A stretch of 64,000 bases of DNA from Haloarchaeobius iranensis (GTDB taxonomy: Archaea > Halobacteriota > Halobacteria > Halobacteriales > Natrialbaceae), in contig NZ_FNIA01000015.1 in assembly GCF_900103505.1 (NCBI RefSeq), positions 1 to 64,000 on the forward strand, in the 5' to 3' direction. A program made the position numbers and the translations under genes. Positions within the stretch are counted from its first letter, which is position 1. Every line of letters begins with the position of its first letter. Below the pieces are notes generated by a model, which worked only from the letters and a program-made list of their open reading frames with translations, was not told the origin of the DNA and searched no databases. Below, in pieces: positions 50,695-59,659 of the stretch.

Positions 50695-52131
50695 TCAGAG
50701 CGACTCGACGGCACCCGCCACACGCAGCGCAGTCGTCTCGTCGTTCCAGTCCGCGACTACCTGGAGTCCGACGGGCTTGCCGTCGACCGAGCCACAGGGG
50801 ACCGAGACAGCCGGCGTCCCGCTACAGTTGAACGGCGCAGTGTTCTCGACCGCCCTGAGCAGCCCGTCCATCCCCTCGAGCTCGCCGAACTCGGGGGCCG
50901 TGATCGGGGTCGTCGGCATGACGAGCACGTCGTAGTCCTCGAGGGCTTCGCCGACGGTTCGGCTGAACTGTCGTTGCATCCCCTTCGCAGCGACGTACTC
51001 CGCACCGTCACCCTCGGCCAGGACACCGTTCGTGACGAGCAGTCCGGCGACGTTCTCCCCGAACTCCCCCCGCTCGTTCGCCGCGGCCAGCGCCTCCCTG
51101 AGTGCGGCCGTCGTGCCGGTCCCCGTCGAGTACGAGGCACCGTTCGCTCCGACGAACGCCGCGAACTCCATGCCAGCGATGGCACCGACGGCGGGGCCCA
51201 TCGTCGGGTAGCCGGCCAGCGAGACCTCCTCGGCGGTCGCGCCGGCAGCCTCCAGCTCGGCCACCGTTTCCGAGACCCGGTCAGCCACGGCGTCCTCGCT
51301 AGTCGCCATCGCTTCAGTGACGACGCCGATGTCGAGCCCGTCGACGCCCGCATCGACCGCATCGACGTAGCCGGCGGGCTCAGGCGTCCCCCGCGTCGAC
51401 GGGTCGGCACCGTCCGGACCCGCTATCGTCTCGAGGACCCTGGCTGCGGTCTCTACATCACCCGCGAGTGGGCCGACGTGGTCCAGCGAGTGCGAGAGGT
51501 CGACGACGCCGAAGCGGGAGACGCGCTGGTGGGTCGGTTTGATGCCGACGACCCCACAGAACGAGGCCGGTATCCGGACCGACCCGCCGGTGTCGGTCCC
51601 CAGTGCGGCGTCGACGAGCCCCGCTGCGACGGCCGCGCCACTGCCACTCGATGAACCACCGGGAACACAGCCCTCGACGGTTGGGTTGCTCGTGCGTCCG
51701 TGCGCGCACGTCTCCCCGGTGATGTAGAAGGCGAACTCGTCCATGTTCGTCGTCCCGACGAGGGTCGCGCCATCGTCGACGAGTCGGTCGACGACCGTCG
51801 CGTCGTGCGGGGGCTCGTACTCGAAGCCCGGAGAGCCACAGGTCGAGGGGACGCCCGCCACGACGATGTTCTCCTTGACGGCGAGGTCGAGGTCCGACAG
51901 CGCCCCGTTGCCGCCGCCCAGTTCGAAGCGGTAGCGGAAGGCGTTGTGCTCGTCGTCACCGGGCGTCGGGTCGACGGTCGTGTCAGCCGCAGGCTGTTCG
52001 GCAGCGAGGCCGCCGTACTGCGTGGCCAGCTCCGCCGTGGCCTCGAGGTAGGCGTCTACGGCCTCGTCGTCGGTGGCGAGGCCGTACCGCCGGACGACCG
52101 CCTCGACGTCGTGCCGGTCTATCGTTGGCAT
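50695..52131 (-). CDS. Amidase (amidase signature family)
   Basis: The 478-residue protein carries the amidase signature catalytic triad: Lys86 in LAVKENIVV, the cis-Ser region PGGSSSGSGAAVAAG (about Ser161) and the nucleophile Ser184 in GTDTGGSVRIPAS. It hydrolyses an amide. It lacks any GatA partner gene nearby, so a catabolic amidase is more likely than tRNA amidotransferase. ATG 52131 is chosen because 20 codons farther upstream are Pro/Ser-rich and non-haloarchaeal. Confidence 0.92.
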   Translation of the reverse strand: MPTIDRHDVEAVVRRYGLATDDEAVDAYLEATAELATQYGGLAAEQPAADTTVDPTPGDDEHNAFRYRFELGGGNGALSDLDLAVKENIVVAGVPSTCGSPGFEYEPPHDATVVDRLVDDGATLVGTTNMDEFAFYITGETCAHGRTSNPTVEGCVPGGSSSGSGAAVAAGLVDAALGTDTGGSVRIPASFCGVVGIKPTHQRVSRFGVVDLSHSLDHVGPLAGDVETAARVLETIAGPDGADPSTRGTPEPAGYVDAVDAGVDGLDIGVVTEAMATSEDAVADRVSETVAELEAAGATAEEVSLAGYPTMGPAVGAIAGMEFAAFVGANGASYSTGTGTTAALREALAAANERGEFGENVAGLLVTNGVLAEGDGAEYVAAKGMQRQFSRTVGEALEDYDVLVMPTTPITAPEFGELEGMDGLLRAVENTAPFNCSGTPAVSVPCGSVDGKPVGLQVVADWNDETTALRVAGAVESL

Positions 52132-52209
52132 AGATACTGTGAAGCTGTGGCACAGAAAATAGCTAGGGTTAGGGGAATCCGGCCCGCCCACGAGCGACGG
52201 ACACCACGC

Positions 52210-52218
52210 CGGTTATCT
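52210..52218 (+). promoter_or_regulatory. TATA-like box for GTG-started gene
   Basis: GGTTATCTC is centred about 27 bases before the GTG at 52241. This spacing supports the rare GTG start on a leaderless transcript. Confidence 0.4.
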
Positions 52219-52240
52219 CCCTCCGGCTGCTGGGTCGACT

Positions 52241-52963
52241 GTGACAGACTGGCCTCCACGCGAGCCCGCCGACGCGGCCGACGCCATCGAGCACCGGGAC
52301 GAACTGGTCGCCGCCGTCCGCGACCACGCCGGCGGTATCGCCTACCAACTGGCTCGACTCCAGGGCGGCGACTACGGCCGCGAGTCGTTCACCACCGACG
52401 CGGGCGAGTGGACCGTGAAGTACGAGGGTGGCGACCTCGAGTTCCTGCTGTTCGAGCAGCAGCGCGGCGACGACGTCTACGTCGTCTCGACGAAGCAGCC
52501 GCCCGAGCCCGAGGCACTGGCGTCCGCCATGGTCGACTACGACGCGTTCGTCGCGGCCTTCGACCAGTACGTCGAGGCCCGGACCGGCGTGCTCGACGAC
52601 GTCTCGACCGACTTCCCCGCTGTCGCGAGCACCGACACCGTCGTCGCGGAACGGGACCGCGTCACCGACCGCGTCCGGGAGGTGTGTGACACCATCGCGG
52701 CGGAGCTGCGGCGGTACGAGGGCGGCGACTACGGCACATTCACCGAACGGGTCGACGGCGACCGGTGGGAGCTGAAGTGGGACGAGGACGGCACCTCGTA
52801 CCTCAGGGTCGGCGGCTCAGGCGGGCTCTACCTCCTCTCGCAGTACGACCAGCCCTCCGCGGCGGACGTGCGGGAGTACGCCCCACGGTTCGCCGGCTTC
52901 GTCGACGCGTACAACGAGTTCGTCGACGAGCTCAAGTCCGACCTCGGGACCGTCGAGCTGTAA
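52241..52963 (+). CDS. Internally duplicated unknown protein
   Basis: The 240-residue acidic protein contains two copies of a domain of about 95 residues. Each copy has L-x-R-x-x-G-G-D-Y-G, then W-x-x-K-x-x, a strand-rich middle, Y-x-x-S-x-x-x-Q-P and F-V-x-x-x-x-x-Y/F-V (QGGDYGRESF and EGGDYGTFTE mark the copies). The start is GTG at 52241, since no ATG lies near the domain and a TATA-like box is 27 bases upstream. No family was recognised. The SAM methyltransferase follows 68 bases later. Confidence 0.75.
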   Translation: MTDWPPREPADAADAIEHRDELVAAVRDHAGGIAYQLARLQGGDYGRESFTTDAGEWTVKYEGGDLEFLLFEQQRGDDVYVVSTKQPPEPEALASAMVDYDAFVAAFDQYVEARTGVLDDVSTDFPAVASTDTVVAERDRVTDRVREVCDTIAAELRRYEGGDYGTFTERVDGDRWELKWDEDGTSYLRVGGSGGLYLLSQYDQPSAADVREYAPRFAGFVDAYNEFVDELKSDLGTVEL

Positions 52964-53031
52964 TCGCCCGACGAACGACGGCCCGCCGACCGGGTCGCCA
53001 GAGCTTTACGGCCAGCCCGCCGCTTCCGAAC

Positions 53032-53634
53032 GTGGAATCTAACGACGTTCGACGCGAGTGGGCGGAACGGTCCGGCGAGTACTCGCCGGCGTACTACGCC
53101 CACCTGGGGTCGAACGAGGCGAGCGAGCTGCTGGTCTCGACGCTCGCGGAGCGAGTGGCCCGGGACGCGAGCGTGCTGGAACTCGGCTGCAGTTCGGGGC
53201 GTCACCTCGCCGCGCTCCGTGAGGCCGGGTTCTCGGACCTCACCGGAGTGGACGTGAACGCCGACGCCATCGACGTGCTGGTCGAGTCCTTCACCGAGCT
53301 GGCCGCGGACGGGGCCTTCCACGTCGCCGCCATCGAGGAGTTCCTCCCGGACCTGCCGAACGACGCGTTCGACGTCGTGTTCACCGTCGAGACGCTCCAG
53401 CACATCCACCCGGACGAGGCCTGGGTGTTCGACGAGATCGCACGAATCACCGGCGAAGAGCTCGTCGTCGTCGAGAACGAGGACCGCGAACCGGGGACGA
53501 CCGTGGAGGTCCGCGGCGGTATTCCGCTGTACTTCCGTGACTGGCGCAGGGAGTTCACCTCACGCGGGCTCGAAGAGGTCGACTCGGCGACGACGAAGCG
53601 CGACACGGTACACGTGTTCGAACCTGAGGCGTAG
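53032..53634 (+). CDS. SAM-dependent methyltransferase
   Basis: The 200-residue protein has motif I VLELGCSSGRHLAALREAGF, motif II LTGVDVNADAIDVL, and motif VFTVETLQHIHPDEAW; it belongs to the Methyltransf_11/25 type. GTG 53032 is the start, because the preceding in-frame codons are Arg-rich and a TTTACG patch lies about 26 bases upstream. The substrate is unknown. Confidence 0.85.
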   Translation: MESNDVRREWAERSGEYSPAYYAHLGSNEASELLVSTLAERVARDASVLELGCSSGRHLAALREAGFSDLTGVDVNADAIDVLVESFTELAADGAFHVAAIEEFLPDLPNDAFDVVFTVETLQHIHPDEAWVFDEIARITGEELVVVENEDREPGTTVEVRGGIPLYFRDWRREFTSRGLEEVDSATTKRDTVHVFEPEA

Positions 53635-53678
53635 CAGGGCCGGCCGTCTCGAAGTGAGTCACCAGAGCAGTCGAAAGC

Positions 53679-54278
53679 TCAGATTCCGAGCCACTCGTCG
53701 TCTCCGACGGGAAAGCCGTTTTCGCGGGCGAAGGTCGCAGCCTCGCGGCGTACAGAACGGGAACCCGGGAGCTCGCCGCCCTCCGCTAGCTGGTCGAGTA
53801 TCCAGTCGCGGATGTAGGGAATTCCCTCGTCCTCGTCGCCCGGAGCGAGGTCCTCCAGTGCCGTGAACGTCTTCTCGTAGGCCTCGCGCTGTGAGCCGCT
53901 CAGTTCGACTTTTCGAGTCTGGTCGGCCGCCTCCACGACACGTTTCATCGCCGAGGCGACGGTGGGACGCTGGAGCCGGGACCTGACTTCGGTCGGTGAG
54001 TTGAACGTCTCCGCGTCAGCGTCTGGGAGCAGTTCGCCCGCCTGCATCGGCCCCTCTGCCGCGTCGAGCTCGACCTCGCCGATCGCCTCGACTACCTGTC
54101 GTCCCGTCGCCGGGAAGGGAACGGACTCGAGCGCGGCCTCCGCCTCCGCGATAGATTCGAAGTCGACGCGCGGCTCGGTCTCGCTCGTGCGTTCCAGCTC
54201 TTCGAGGATGGCGCGCTTTCGCTGGCGCATGTCCGCGTCACGGGACTGCTTCTCCCTGCCGCGTTTGTCGTCTGCCAT
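53679..54278 (-). CDS. DUF5789-like acidic helical protein
   Basis: The 199-residue protein has a basic Lys/Arg stretch at the start (KRGREKQSRDADMRQRKR), a central segment with EAALESVPFPATGRQVVEAI, and a C-terminal TALEDLAPGDEDEGIPYI. This matches a haloarchaeal family (DUF5789-like, recalled only) of unknown function. The ATG at 54278 is the last before the conserved region. It is convergent with the methyltransferase gene. Confidence 0.65.
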   Translation of the reverse strand: MADDKRGREKQSRDADMRQRKRAILEELERTSETEPRVDFESIAEAEAALESVPFPATGRQVVEAIGEVELDAAEGPMQAGELLPDADAETFNSPTEVRSRLQRPTVASAMKRVVEAADQTRKVELSGSQREAYEKTFTALEDLAPGDEDEGIPYIRDWILDQLAEGGELPGSRSVRREAATFARENGFPVGDDEWLGI

Positions 54279-54421
54279 ACTCCGACATACGGTGTCACGC
54301 GGGATAACGGTGTGCCCGGGTTTCCGACCGGACAGTCGATTGAGCCGGCACTTCTCCGGCCGAGACCACACAGAGAGCCACGGTGTTCGGCACGTGTGGG
54401 GCTGGGGGCCCGTTCGGAGCG

Positions 54422-56128
54422 TTACCGGCCGAGCTCCTCGATCGCCAGCTGGTAGGAGCCGTAGCCGCTGGCCGGGTAGACAAGGATGCCGACCGCGGTG
54501 CTCGCATCGACGGCCGACAGTGTGACCGACGCGTCAGCACCGGAGCCGGTCGAACTCGCGTCGTAGTCGCTCCGCGTCGGCGTCCGACCGTCCGTTGTCA
54601 GGTAGAGGTCGAAGTCGGCGTCACTCGGCCCGTCCAGCGTCGCGGTGACCTCACAGGGGGAGCCCGTCCGCGTCTCGTAGGTGTACGTGTCGCCGTCGGC
54701 GTAGTACCAGAACGTGCCGTCCGTGCTGGCGGTCTCGGAGACGGCACCGCAGTCACCGTCCGACGACTCGACGACGACGGTCTCCGTGGTGCTGGCCGTG
54801 GCACCGTCGTCGTCCGTCACCGTCAGTGTCACCGTGTACTCGCCGGTGCTGTCGTAGCTGTGTGACGCGGTCTGACCGGACGCGGTCGCACCGTCACCGA
54901 ACGTCCAGTCGTGGCTGGCGACGCTGCCGTCGGGGTCGGTCGAACCGCTCCCGTCGACGGACAGCGTCTCGCCGACACCGACCGACGTGTCGCCGAGGGT
55001 GACGTCGGCGATGGGCGGCTGGTTCCCGTCGCCGCCGTCGTCGCCAGTTCCGACCTCCTCGATTGTGAACGTGTAGTCGCCGCTGCCGGAGTAGGAATCG
55101 ACGAGCAGGCCGAGACTGCCATCGGCGGGGACGTTCGTCCCGTCGACGACGAGCTCCTCGTCGGAGCCGTAGTCGTACGCCCGGTCGTCGTAGTCCGACG
55201 GCGACGGGGTGCGTCCGTCGTAGGTGACGTAGATGTCGAAGTCCGTGCCGGCGTCACCGGTCAGCGAGAGCGTCACCTCGCAGGGTTCCAGCGTCCGTGC
55301 CCCGTAGGCGTACTCGTCCGCGTCGCCGTCGCCCGAGAGCGTCCCCGTCTCAGTCCGGGTCTTCGTCACGCCGCACTCCCCGCCGCCGGACTCGACGGTT
55401 ATCTCCTTCGTGGCGTCCGTCGTCGCACCGTCGTCGTCGGTCACGGTCAGCGTCACGGTGTAGCTCCCCGGCGCCTCGAACGCGTGGGCGGCCGTCTGGC
55501 CGGTGGCCGTCGCGCCGTCGCCGAAGGCCCACTCGTAGCTGCTCACCGAGCCGTCCGCGTCCTCGCTTCCGGTGGCGTCGAACTCGACCGTCTCGCCGAC
55601 ACCGACGGTGCTCGCGCTGACGGTGAACGAGGCGACTGGTGGCTGGTTGCCTCCGCCGCCGCCCGTCGCCGTCTCCGTCAGTTCGAGCGTCCAGCTCCCG
55701 CCCGCAGTGTAGGAGTCGACGAGGACCCCGACGGTCGCGTTCGCGTCCAGCTCGGAGTCGCCGAGCGTCACCATCTCGTCGGAGGTCAGCGACTGCCGCG
55801 ACCGCGCGTCGTAGTCGTCCGTGCTCGGCGTCCGGCCGTCGGTCGTCACGTAGAGGTCGAAGTCCGTCGCGTTCGCGCTACGCAGTGCGAGGCTCAGCTC
55901 GCAGGGGTCGTTCGTGCGTGTGTTGTACGAGAGCGTCGCCGCATCGTCGGCCCCGGAGAGCGATCCGCTGCGTGTCGTCGTCTCCGTCGCCCCGTCACAC
56001 GCCGCGGGCCGGGAACGTCCACGAGCACCCGCGACACCGGCGAGACCGCTCGTGGCCAGTGCGCCCGTCGCGACGCCCGCACGCCGGAGCAGGGAGCGAC
56101 GGCTCGTCCCGTTGTCGTCCTCGCTCAC
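54422..56128 (-). CDS. Secreted PPC/PKD repeat protein
   Basis: The 568-residue protein starts with a twin-arginine signal (SRRSLLRRAGVA) and then alternates five modules: PPC-like, PKD, PPC-like, PKD, PPC-like. Each PPC-like unit carries CE, then F-D-L-Y-V-T-x-D-G-R-T-P and a V-G-I/L-L-V-D-S-Y segment. The PKD units end in SYTVTLTVTDDDGAT. It is exported and probably binds surfaces or other proteins. GTG 56128 overlaps the stop of the M14 gene (GTGA), so it is translated with it and may help bind the enzyme or its substrate. Confidence 0.85.
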   Translation of the reverse strand: MSEDDNGTSRRSLLRRAGVATGALATSGLAGVAGARGRSRPAACDGATETTTRSGSLSGADDAATLSYNTRTNDPCELSLALRSANATDFDLYVTTDGRTPSTDDYDARSRQSLTSDEMVTLGDSELDANATVGVLVDSYTAGGSWTLELTETATGGGGGNQPPVASFTVSASTVGVGETVEFDATGSEDADGSVSSYEWAFGDGATATGQTAAHAFEAPGSYTVTLTVTDDDGATTDATKEITVESGGGECGVTKTRTETGTLSGDGDADEYAYGARTLEPCEVTLSLTGDAGTDFDIYVTYDGRTPSPSDYDDRAYDYGSDEELVVDGTNVPADGSLGLLVDSYSGSGDYTFTIEEVGTGDDGGDGNQPPIADVTLGDTSVGVGETLSVDGSGSTDPDGSVASHDWTFGDGATASGQTASHSYDSTGEYTVTLTVTDDDGATASTTETVVVESSDGDCGAVSETASTDGTFWYYADGDTYTYETRTGSPCEVTATLDGPSDADFDLYLTTDGRTPTRSDYDASSTGSGADASVTLSAVDASTAVGILVYPASGYGSYQLAIEELGR

Positions 56129-58785
56129 GTCCCGTCACCTCCCTCGACCGCAGTCTGACTGTGGCCGAGCGCGTTCACCAGGAGCTGGTTCCCCATCCGG
56201 GAGACCGCCGCGCCGTAGACGCCGAACGGGTGGAGGTTCTCCTGGTTCGCCGGCGGGAGGAGCGTCCCGACGACGGTGATGCCGTCGAGTTCCCCGAGGA
56301 TGACCTCGCCGCCGGTCGTGGCGGCGACGGTGCCACCCGCCGCCTCGAACGCCCCCTCGTCGACGACCGATAGCGGGGCCTGTCCCCGGGTCCGGTAGCC
56401 GACCGGGGCCGCCTTCCAGACCTCACGCTCGATGCCACGGACGTTCTCGAGGAGTTCGCCGCCGCGCTTGTCGCCGAGCGCACCAGCGTTGCGGGTCACC
56501 CGGCTGACGTCACCGCCGGAGATGGAGCTCGCACCGCCGGCTTCGAGCGATCCGAGCAGGTCCAGCCCGGTGTCGGTCAGGACGAGGTTCCCGCCGGCCG
56601 CGACGTAGTCGTCGAGTGCGGCGAGGTACGCAGCGTTGTCCGCGCCGTCGGCGTGTGGGACGACGAGGTTGTCGACAACCGGACCGCCGCCGGAGACCAG
56701 CCCACCGCCCGCGACGGCGTCGACGGACTCGGCTGTCACGTCCGCACCGTCGGTCACACCGCCGTACTCGTCGAGGTAGTCGAGCGGCGTGACCTCGTAG
56801 GGGCGCTGCTCGTAGCCGAGGACGCCCATCGGCGAGGGTGCGCCGTCGGCGACGACCCAGGTCTTCCGGACCCTGACGGTGGTGTCCGCGTCGGCGGTGA
56901 GCGAGAGCTCCCACGGGCCCGGTCCGGCGTCTGGGACAGCCAGTCGCGTCCCGTGCTGGAGCCCACCACCGTCGGCGCTCGCCGAGGCAGCGACCGCGCC
57001 GGTCGGGTCACGGAGTTCGACGTCGACACGACGCCCGGTCTCCGGGTCGACGGCGAGGTGGAGCCGACCCTCCTCGGCTGGGAGGTCGTCGTAGATGGCG
57101 AGCGTCCGGCCCGCCGGTCCGACGGCGACCGTCGTCTCGTCGCGCTCGACCCGGGTGTCGGTATCGACGTTCAGGTCCGCCGACGAGCGCGTGAGCGCGT
57201 CGGTGTCGACGTAAGCGGTCGACCGGCCCTGCGCGTCGATAGTCCCCTGCAGGTCCAGCGCGGACTGTCGAACCATCTCGCGCATGCAGGTCTGGTACGC
57301 CGTCACCTGCACCTCGTTGAGCCCCGGGATGAACGCCATCTCGCCCTGGTTGCGGTTGTCGAGCGCCATCTCGAAGGAGACGCCCATCGCGTCGATGCCG
57401 CCGTACTCGAGCGCGTCCGAGAACCACGAGCCGAACCCGCCGGTGGTCGTGTAGCCGATGGTGTCGAGGATGGTGCCGTAGCTGTAGGGGTTCTCGGGCA
57501 CCCGGGCGGTCCGCGGGGCCCGTCGGTCGGCTCCCTCCTCGAGTGCGTCCCTGTTCTCCTCGAGCAGCGGGCCGACGGTCTCGTCGAGGCTCGCGTCGAC
57601 CGCGCGGTTGAGTTCATCGAGAACGGCGTGCTCGTCGGGTCGATACCGGTCGTTCATCAGCAGCCCCTCGATCAGGTTCTCGGAGCCGAACATACCGTGG
57701 AAGTCCGCGGCGAACGCGTAGTTCTCGTACTCGCGGAGCGCCTCGACGACGCCCAGTGAATCCGGAACGGTGTCGGTGTAGCGCTCGTCCACGTCGTCGT
57801 CGATCCCCGGCACGTCGTCGGCGAGGTCGGAGCCGTTCGGTTCGGCCGGATTGTGCTCGGGGTCGATCCAGCCGACCGTCGGGTACTGTCGGTTCGGGTC
57901 GACGCCGCTTGCGTTCACACGTTTGAACGTGGAGCTCGCGGCCTGGACGTCCGTGAGACGGCTGCGCGACGCCCAACCGTCCGGGTTCGGCAGCACGAAC
58001 AGGAGGGCGACATCGTCCAGCCGGCTCGCGACGTCCGGCTCCTCACCTCGGAGGACGGCCTCCAGGAAGCGGAGGCCAGCCTCGACCCCCGCGCGCTCGT
58101 CACCGTGGATGCCCAGCGAACAGAGCACCTTCTCCTTCTCCGCCATCGCCGCGTCGTCCGAGACGTCGTTCGTGCACTCCACGAGCGTCACGTCGTAGCG
58201 TTCGGGCTCGCCGCTCACCCGGTCGACGTGACCGGGACTCCGCCCGACCGTCCGGACGTCGACACGGTCCGGGTTCGCCGACGCGAGCGTGTCGAGGCCA
58301 GCGAGGGCCTCGTCGTACGCGATGTAGTCGAGGGCGTCGCCGGAGTCCGGAAACACGCGCCCCGGGTACTCGTCGAGCCGCCAGAACGGGTTCGCGCCCG
58401 GGGCAAATCGCATCGCCTCGACGCCCTCTGTCTGGTACACCTCGACCGCCTCGGTGCGCGTCAGTCGGACGTACGCACCTGGAACCGGGTCCGTGACGCT
58501 CCGGAACCCGGAGCCGAGCGTCGAGATCGCGTCGAGTGTCGCCGCGTCGGCGACCTGGACGCTCGTCGGTATCTCCTCGCCGAGCGCGGTGTTGCGGTAC
58601 ACGTAGTCGAAGTCGGTCCCGACCTCGGTGTCTGTGGGGTCTGGCCCCGCGGCTGCGAGGCCCGTCCCGGCCTCGAGGGCCGCGACGCCTGCGGTCGCCG
58701 AGGCGACGCCTGTCAGGAACCGTCGTCGGCTGAGCTCACACGGGGACCGGTCGCGTTGCTGCGGTGGGGGGCTATCGTCTGCCAT
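56125..58785 (-). CDS. Secreted M14 zinc carboxypeptidase
   Basis: The 886-residue protein has a twin-arginine signal (LSRRRFLTGVASAT), then an M14 domain with zinc ligands H227 and E230 (IHGDERAG) and H363 (ADFHGMFG), DPNRQYP with Arg299 and catalytic Glu472 (GVSFEMALDN). A large C-terminal part (about 500-886) follows, with a beta-sandwich region and a last domain rich in Gly/Val. The ATG 58785 is chosen because a TATA-like box lies about 30 bases upstream; an ATG at 58806 is also in frame but gives no usual spacing. It degrades peptides outside the cell. Confidence 0.9.
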   Translation of the reverse strand: MADDSPPPQQRDRSPCELSRRRFLTGVASATAGVAALEAGTGLAAAGPDPTDTEVGTDFDYVYRNTALGEEIPTSVQVADAATLDAISTLGSGFRSVTDPVPGAYVRLTRTEAVEVYQTEGVEAMRFAPGANPFWRLDEYPGRVFPDSGDALDYIAYDEALAGLDTLASANPDRVDVRTVGRSPGHVDRVSGEPERYDVTLVECTNDVSDDAAMAEKEKVLCSLGIHGDERAGVEAGLRFLEAVLRGEEPDVASRLDDVALLFVLPNPDGWASRSRLTDVQAASSTFKRVNASGVDPNRQYPTVGWIDPEHNPAEPNGSDLADDVPGIDDDVDERYTDTVPDSLGVVEALREYENYAFAADFHGMFGSENLIEGLLMNDRYRPDEHAVLDELNRAVDASLDETVGPLLEENRDALEEGADRRAPRTARVPENPYSYGTILDTIGYTTTGGFGSWFSDALEYGGIDAMGVSFEMALDNRNQGEMAFIPGLNEVQVTAYQTCMREMVRQSALDLQGTIDAQGRSTAYVDTDALTRSSADLNVDTDTRVERDETTVAVGPAGRTLAIYDDLPAEEGRLHLAVDPETGRRVDVELRDPTGAVAASASADGGGLQHGTRLAVPDAGPGPWELSLTADADTTVRVRKTWVVADGAPSPMGVLGYEQRPYEVTPLDYLDEYGGVTDGADVTAESVDAVAGGGLVSGGGPVVDNLVVPHADGADNAAYLAALDDYVAAGGNLVLTDTGLDLLGSLEAGGASSISGGDVSRVTRNAGALGDKRGGELLENVRGIEREVWKAAPVGYRTRGQAPLSVVDEGAFEAAGGTVAATTGGEVILGELDGITVVGTLLPPANQENLHPFGVYGAAVSRMGNQLLVNALGHSQTAVEGGDGT

Positions 58786-58812
58786 GCCACCTCTTGGTTG
58801 CGACATTATACA

Positions 58813-58820
58813 GATAAAAA
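58813..58820 (-). promoter_or_regulatory. TATA-like box of carboxypeptidase gene
   Basis: The minus strand reads TTTTTATC here, centred about 31 bases before the ATG at 58785. The IS element end at 58837 lies only about 17 bases farther upstream, so upstream promoter elements may come from the IS. Confidence 0.5.
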
Positions 58821-58828
58821 TTTGTGCT

Positions 58829-58836
58829 CCGGAAGC
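58829..58836. repeat. Left 8-bp target-site duplication (CCGGAAGC)
   Basis: CCGGAAGC directly precedes the IS element's left end. The identical 8-bp copy lies at 59535-59542. Eight base pairs is the expected duplication size of IS6-family elements. Confidence 0.85.
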
Positions 58837-59534
58837 GGTCGCGTTCAGATTAGCTGATTCCATGCGAAGGCGAACGATTTGAGCCATTCGTCAGCAGTTT
58901 CTGCGCTTGCGTGACTGAAACAGTTCGAGAAAGCGGTAGTTCTTCGTTTTACCTCTCGAAAGACACGTTCGACGCTGTTGCGATTTCCATGTTTCTCGTA
59001 GCGGAAATCGAGGCCGTGACGGGTGCAGGCGTCTTTCAGCGGCGTCGCACCGTCGACGAGGAACACGGCGTCGTCGACGTCGTGCTTCTCGCGTAGTTCC
59101 GTGAAGAACGCGTGAGCGAGCACGTTCGTTCTCGTCGGTTCAAGCTTCGTATGCAGTAGTTCGTTGGTTTCTGGGTCGACAGCAGCGTACAGCCAGTAGC
59201 GTTCGTCATTCAGTTGGATCACGGTCTCGTCGACCGCGACGTGATCCGGCGAGTGACCGTCCTCAGGCTGTAGATCAGCCTTATCAACCCAGTTGTGAAC
59301 GGTCGATTTGACGCGGTTAACACCGAACAGTTCAAGAATCGAAACAGTATTCGAAAGCGAGAGACCAGCAAGATGCAGCTGAATACTGAGCTTCATCAAC
59401 AGCCGCGGTGTTGCTTCTCGCTCCACAAAACCTAACTCGATCTCGTCCAAAGAGTCGTTGAGGACGGCGTTTTTGGGCATAGAACACTTCGAAAATGCCG
59501 TTCCTCACCTTTCAGTGCTTATCTGAACACCGCC
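58837..59534 (-). mobile_element. IS6-family insertion sequence (complete)
   Basis: The 698-bp element has imperfect terminal inverted repeats. The left end reads GGTCGCGTTCAGATTAGC and the reverse complement of the right end GGCGGTGTTCAGATAAGC; 14 of 18 positions match. It is flanked by the 8-bp direct repeat CCGGAAGC. It holds one intact transposase gene. Its GC content is visibly lower than the neighbourhood. Intact ends, duplication and frame argue for recent insertion. It lies about 50 bases upstream of the carboxypeptidase start. Confidence 0.92.
58845..59480 (-). CDS. IS6-family transposase
   Basis: The 211-residue protein is a DDE transposase of the IS6 family: Asp in VAVDETVIQL, Asp in FLVDGATPL and Glu in NSVERVFREVKRRT. 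An N-terminal HTH region (FGVNRVKSTVHNWVDKADL) precedes the catalytic domain. It begins at ATG 59480 and its stop lies inside the left inverted repeat. Such proteins act by replicative transposition. The sequence looks undamaged. Confidence 0.95.
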   Translation of the reverse strand: MPKNAVLNDSLDEIELGFVEREATPRLLMKLSIQLHLAGLSLSNTVSILELFGVNRVKSTVHNWVDKADLQPEDGHSPDHVAVDETVIQLNDERYWLYAAVDPETNELLHTKLEPTRTNVLAHAFFTELREKHDVDDAVFLVDGATPLKDACTRHGLDFRYEKHGNRNSVERVFREVKRRTTAFSNCFSHASAETADEWLKSFAFAWNQLI

Positions 59535-59542
59535 CCGGAAGC
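59535..59542. repeat. Right 8-bp target-site duplication (CCGGAAGC)
   Basis: Identical to 58829-58836; it follows the right end of the IS element. The two copies bracket the insertion and mark the target as CCGGAAGC. Confidence 0.85.
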
Positions 59543-59659
59543 GCACGTATTGTTCTCGTACAACACGTGAGGCCTGGCAACGAGACTATCCCCCACTGCG
59601 AAAGTGACGTGAGGCTGTAACTTCTCGGGTGGAGTGCAGGTCGGACCGTCCGCCGGCGT

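Noticed and set aside
50619-50831. Open frame from ATG 50619 (MFIDSVQW...)
   Set aside because: It crosses the stem-loop and runs antisense into the amidase gene; the product becomes Arg/Ser-rich and has no domain.
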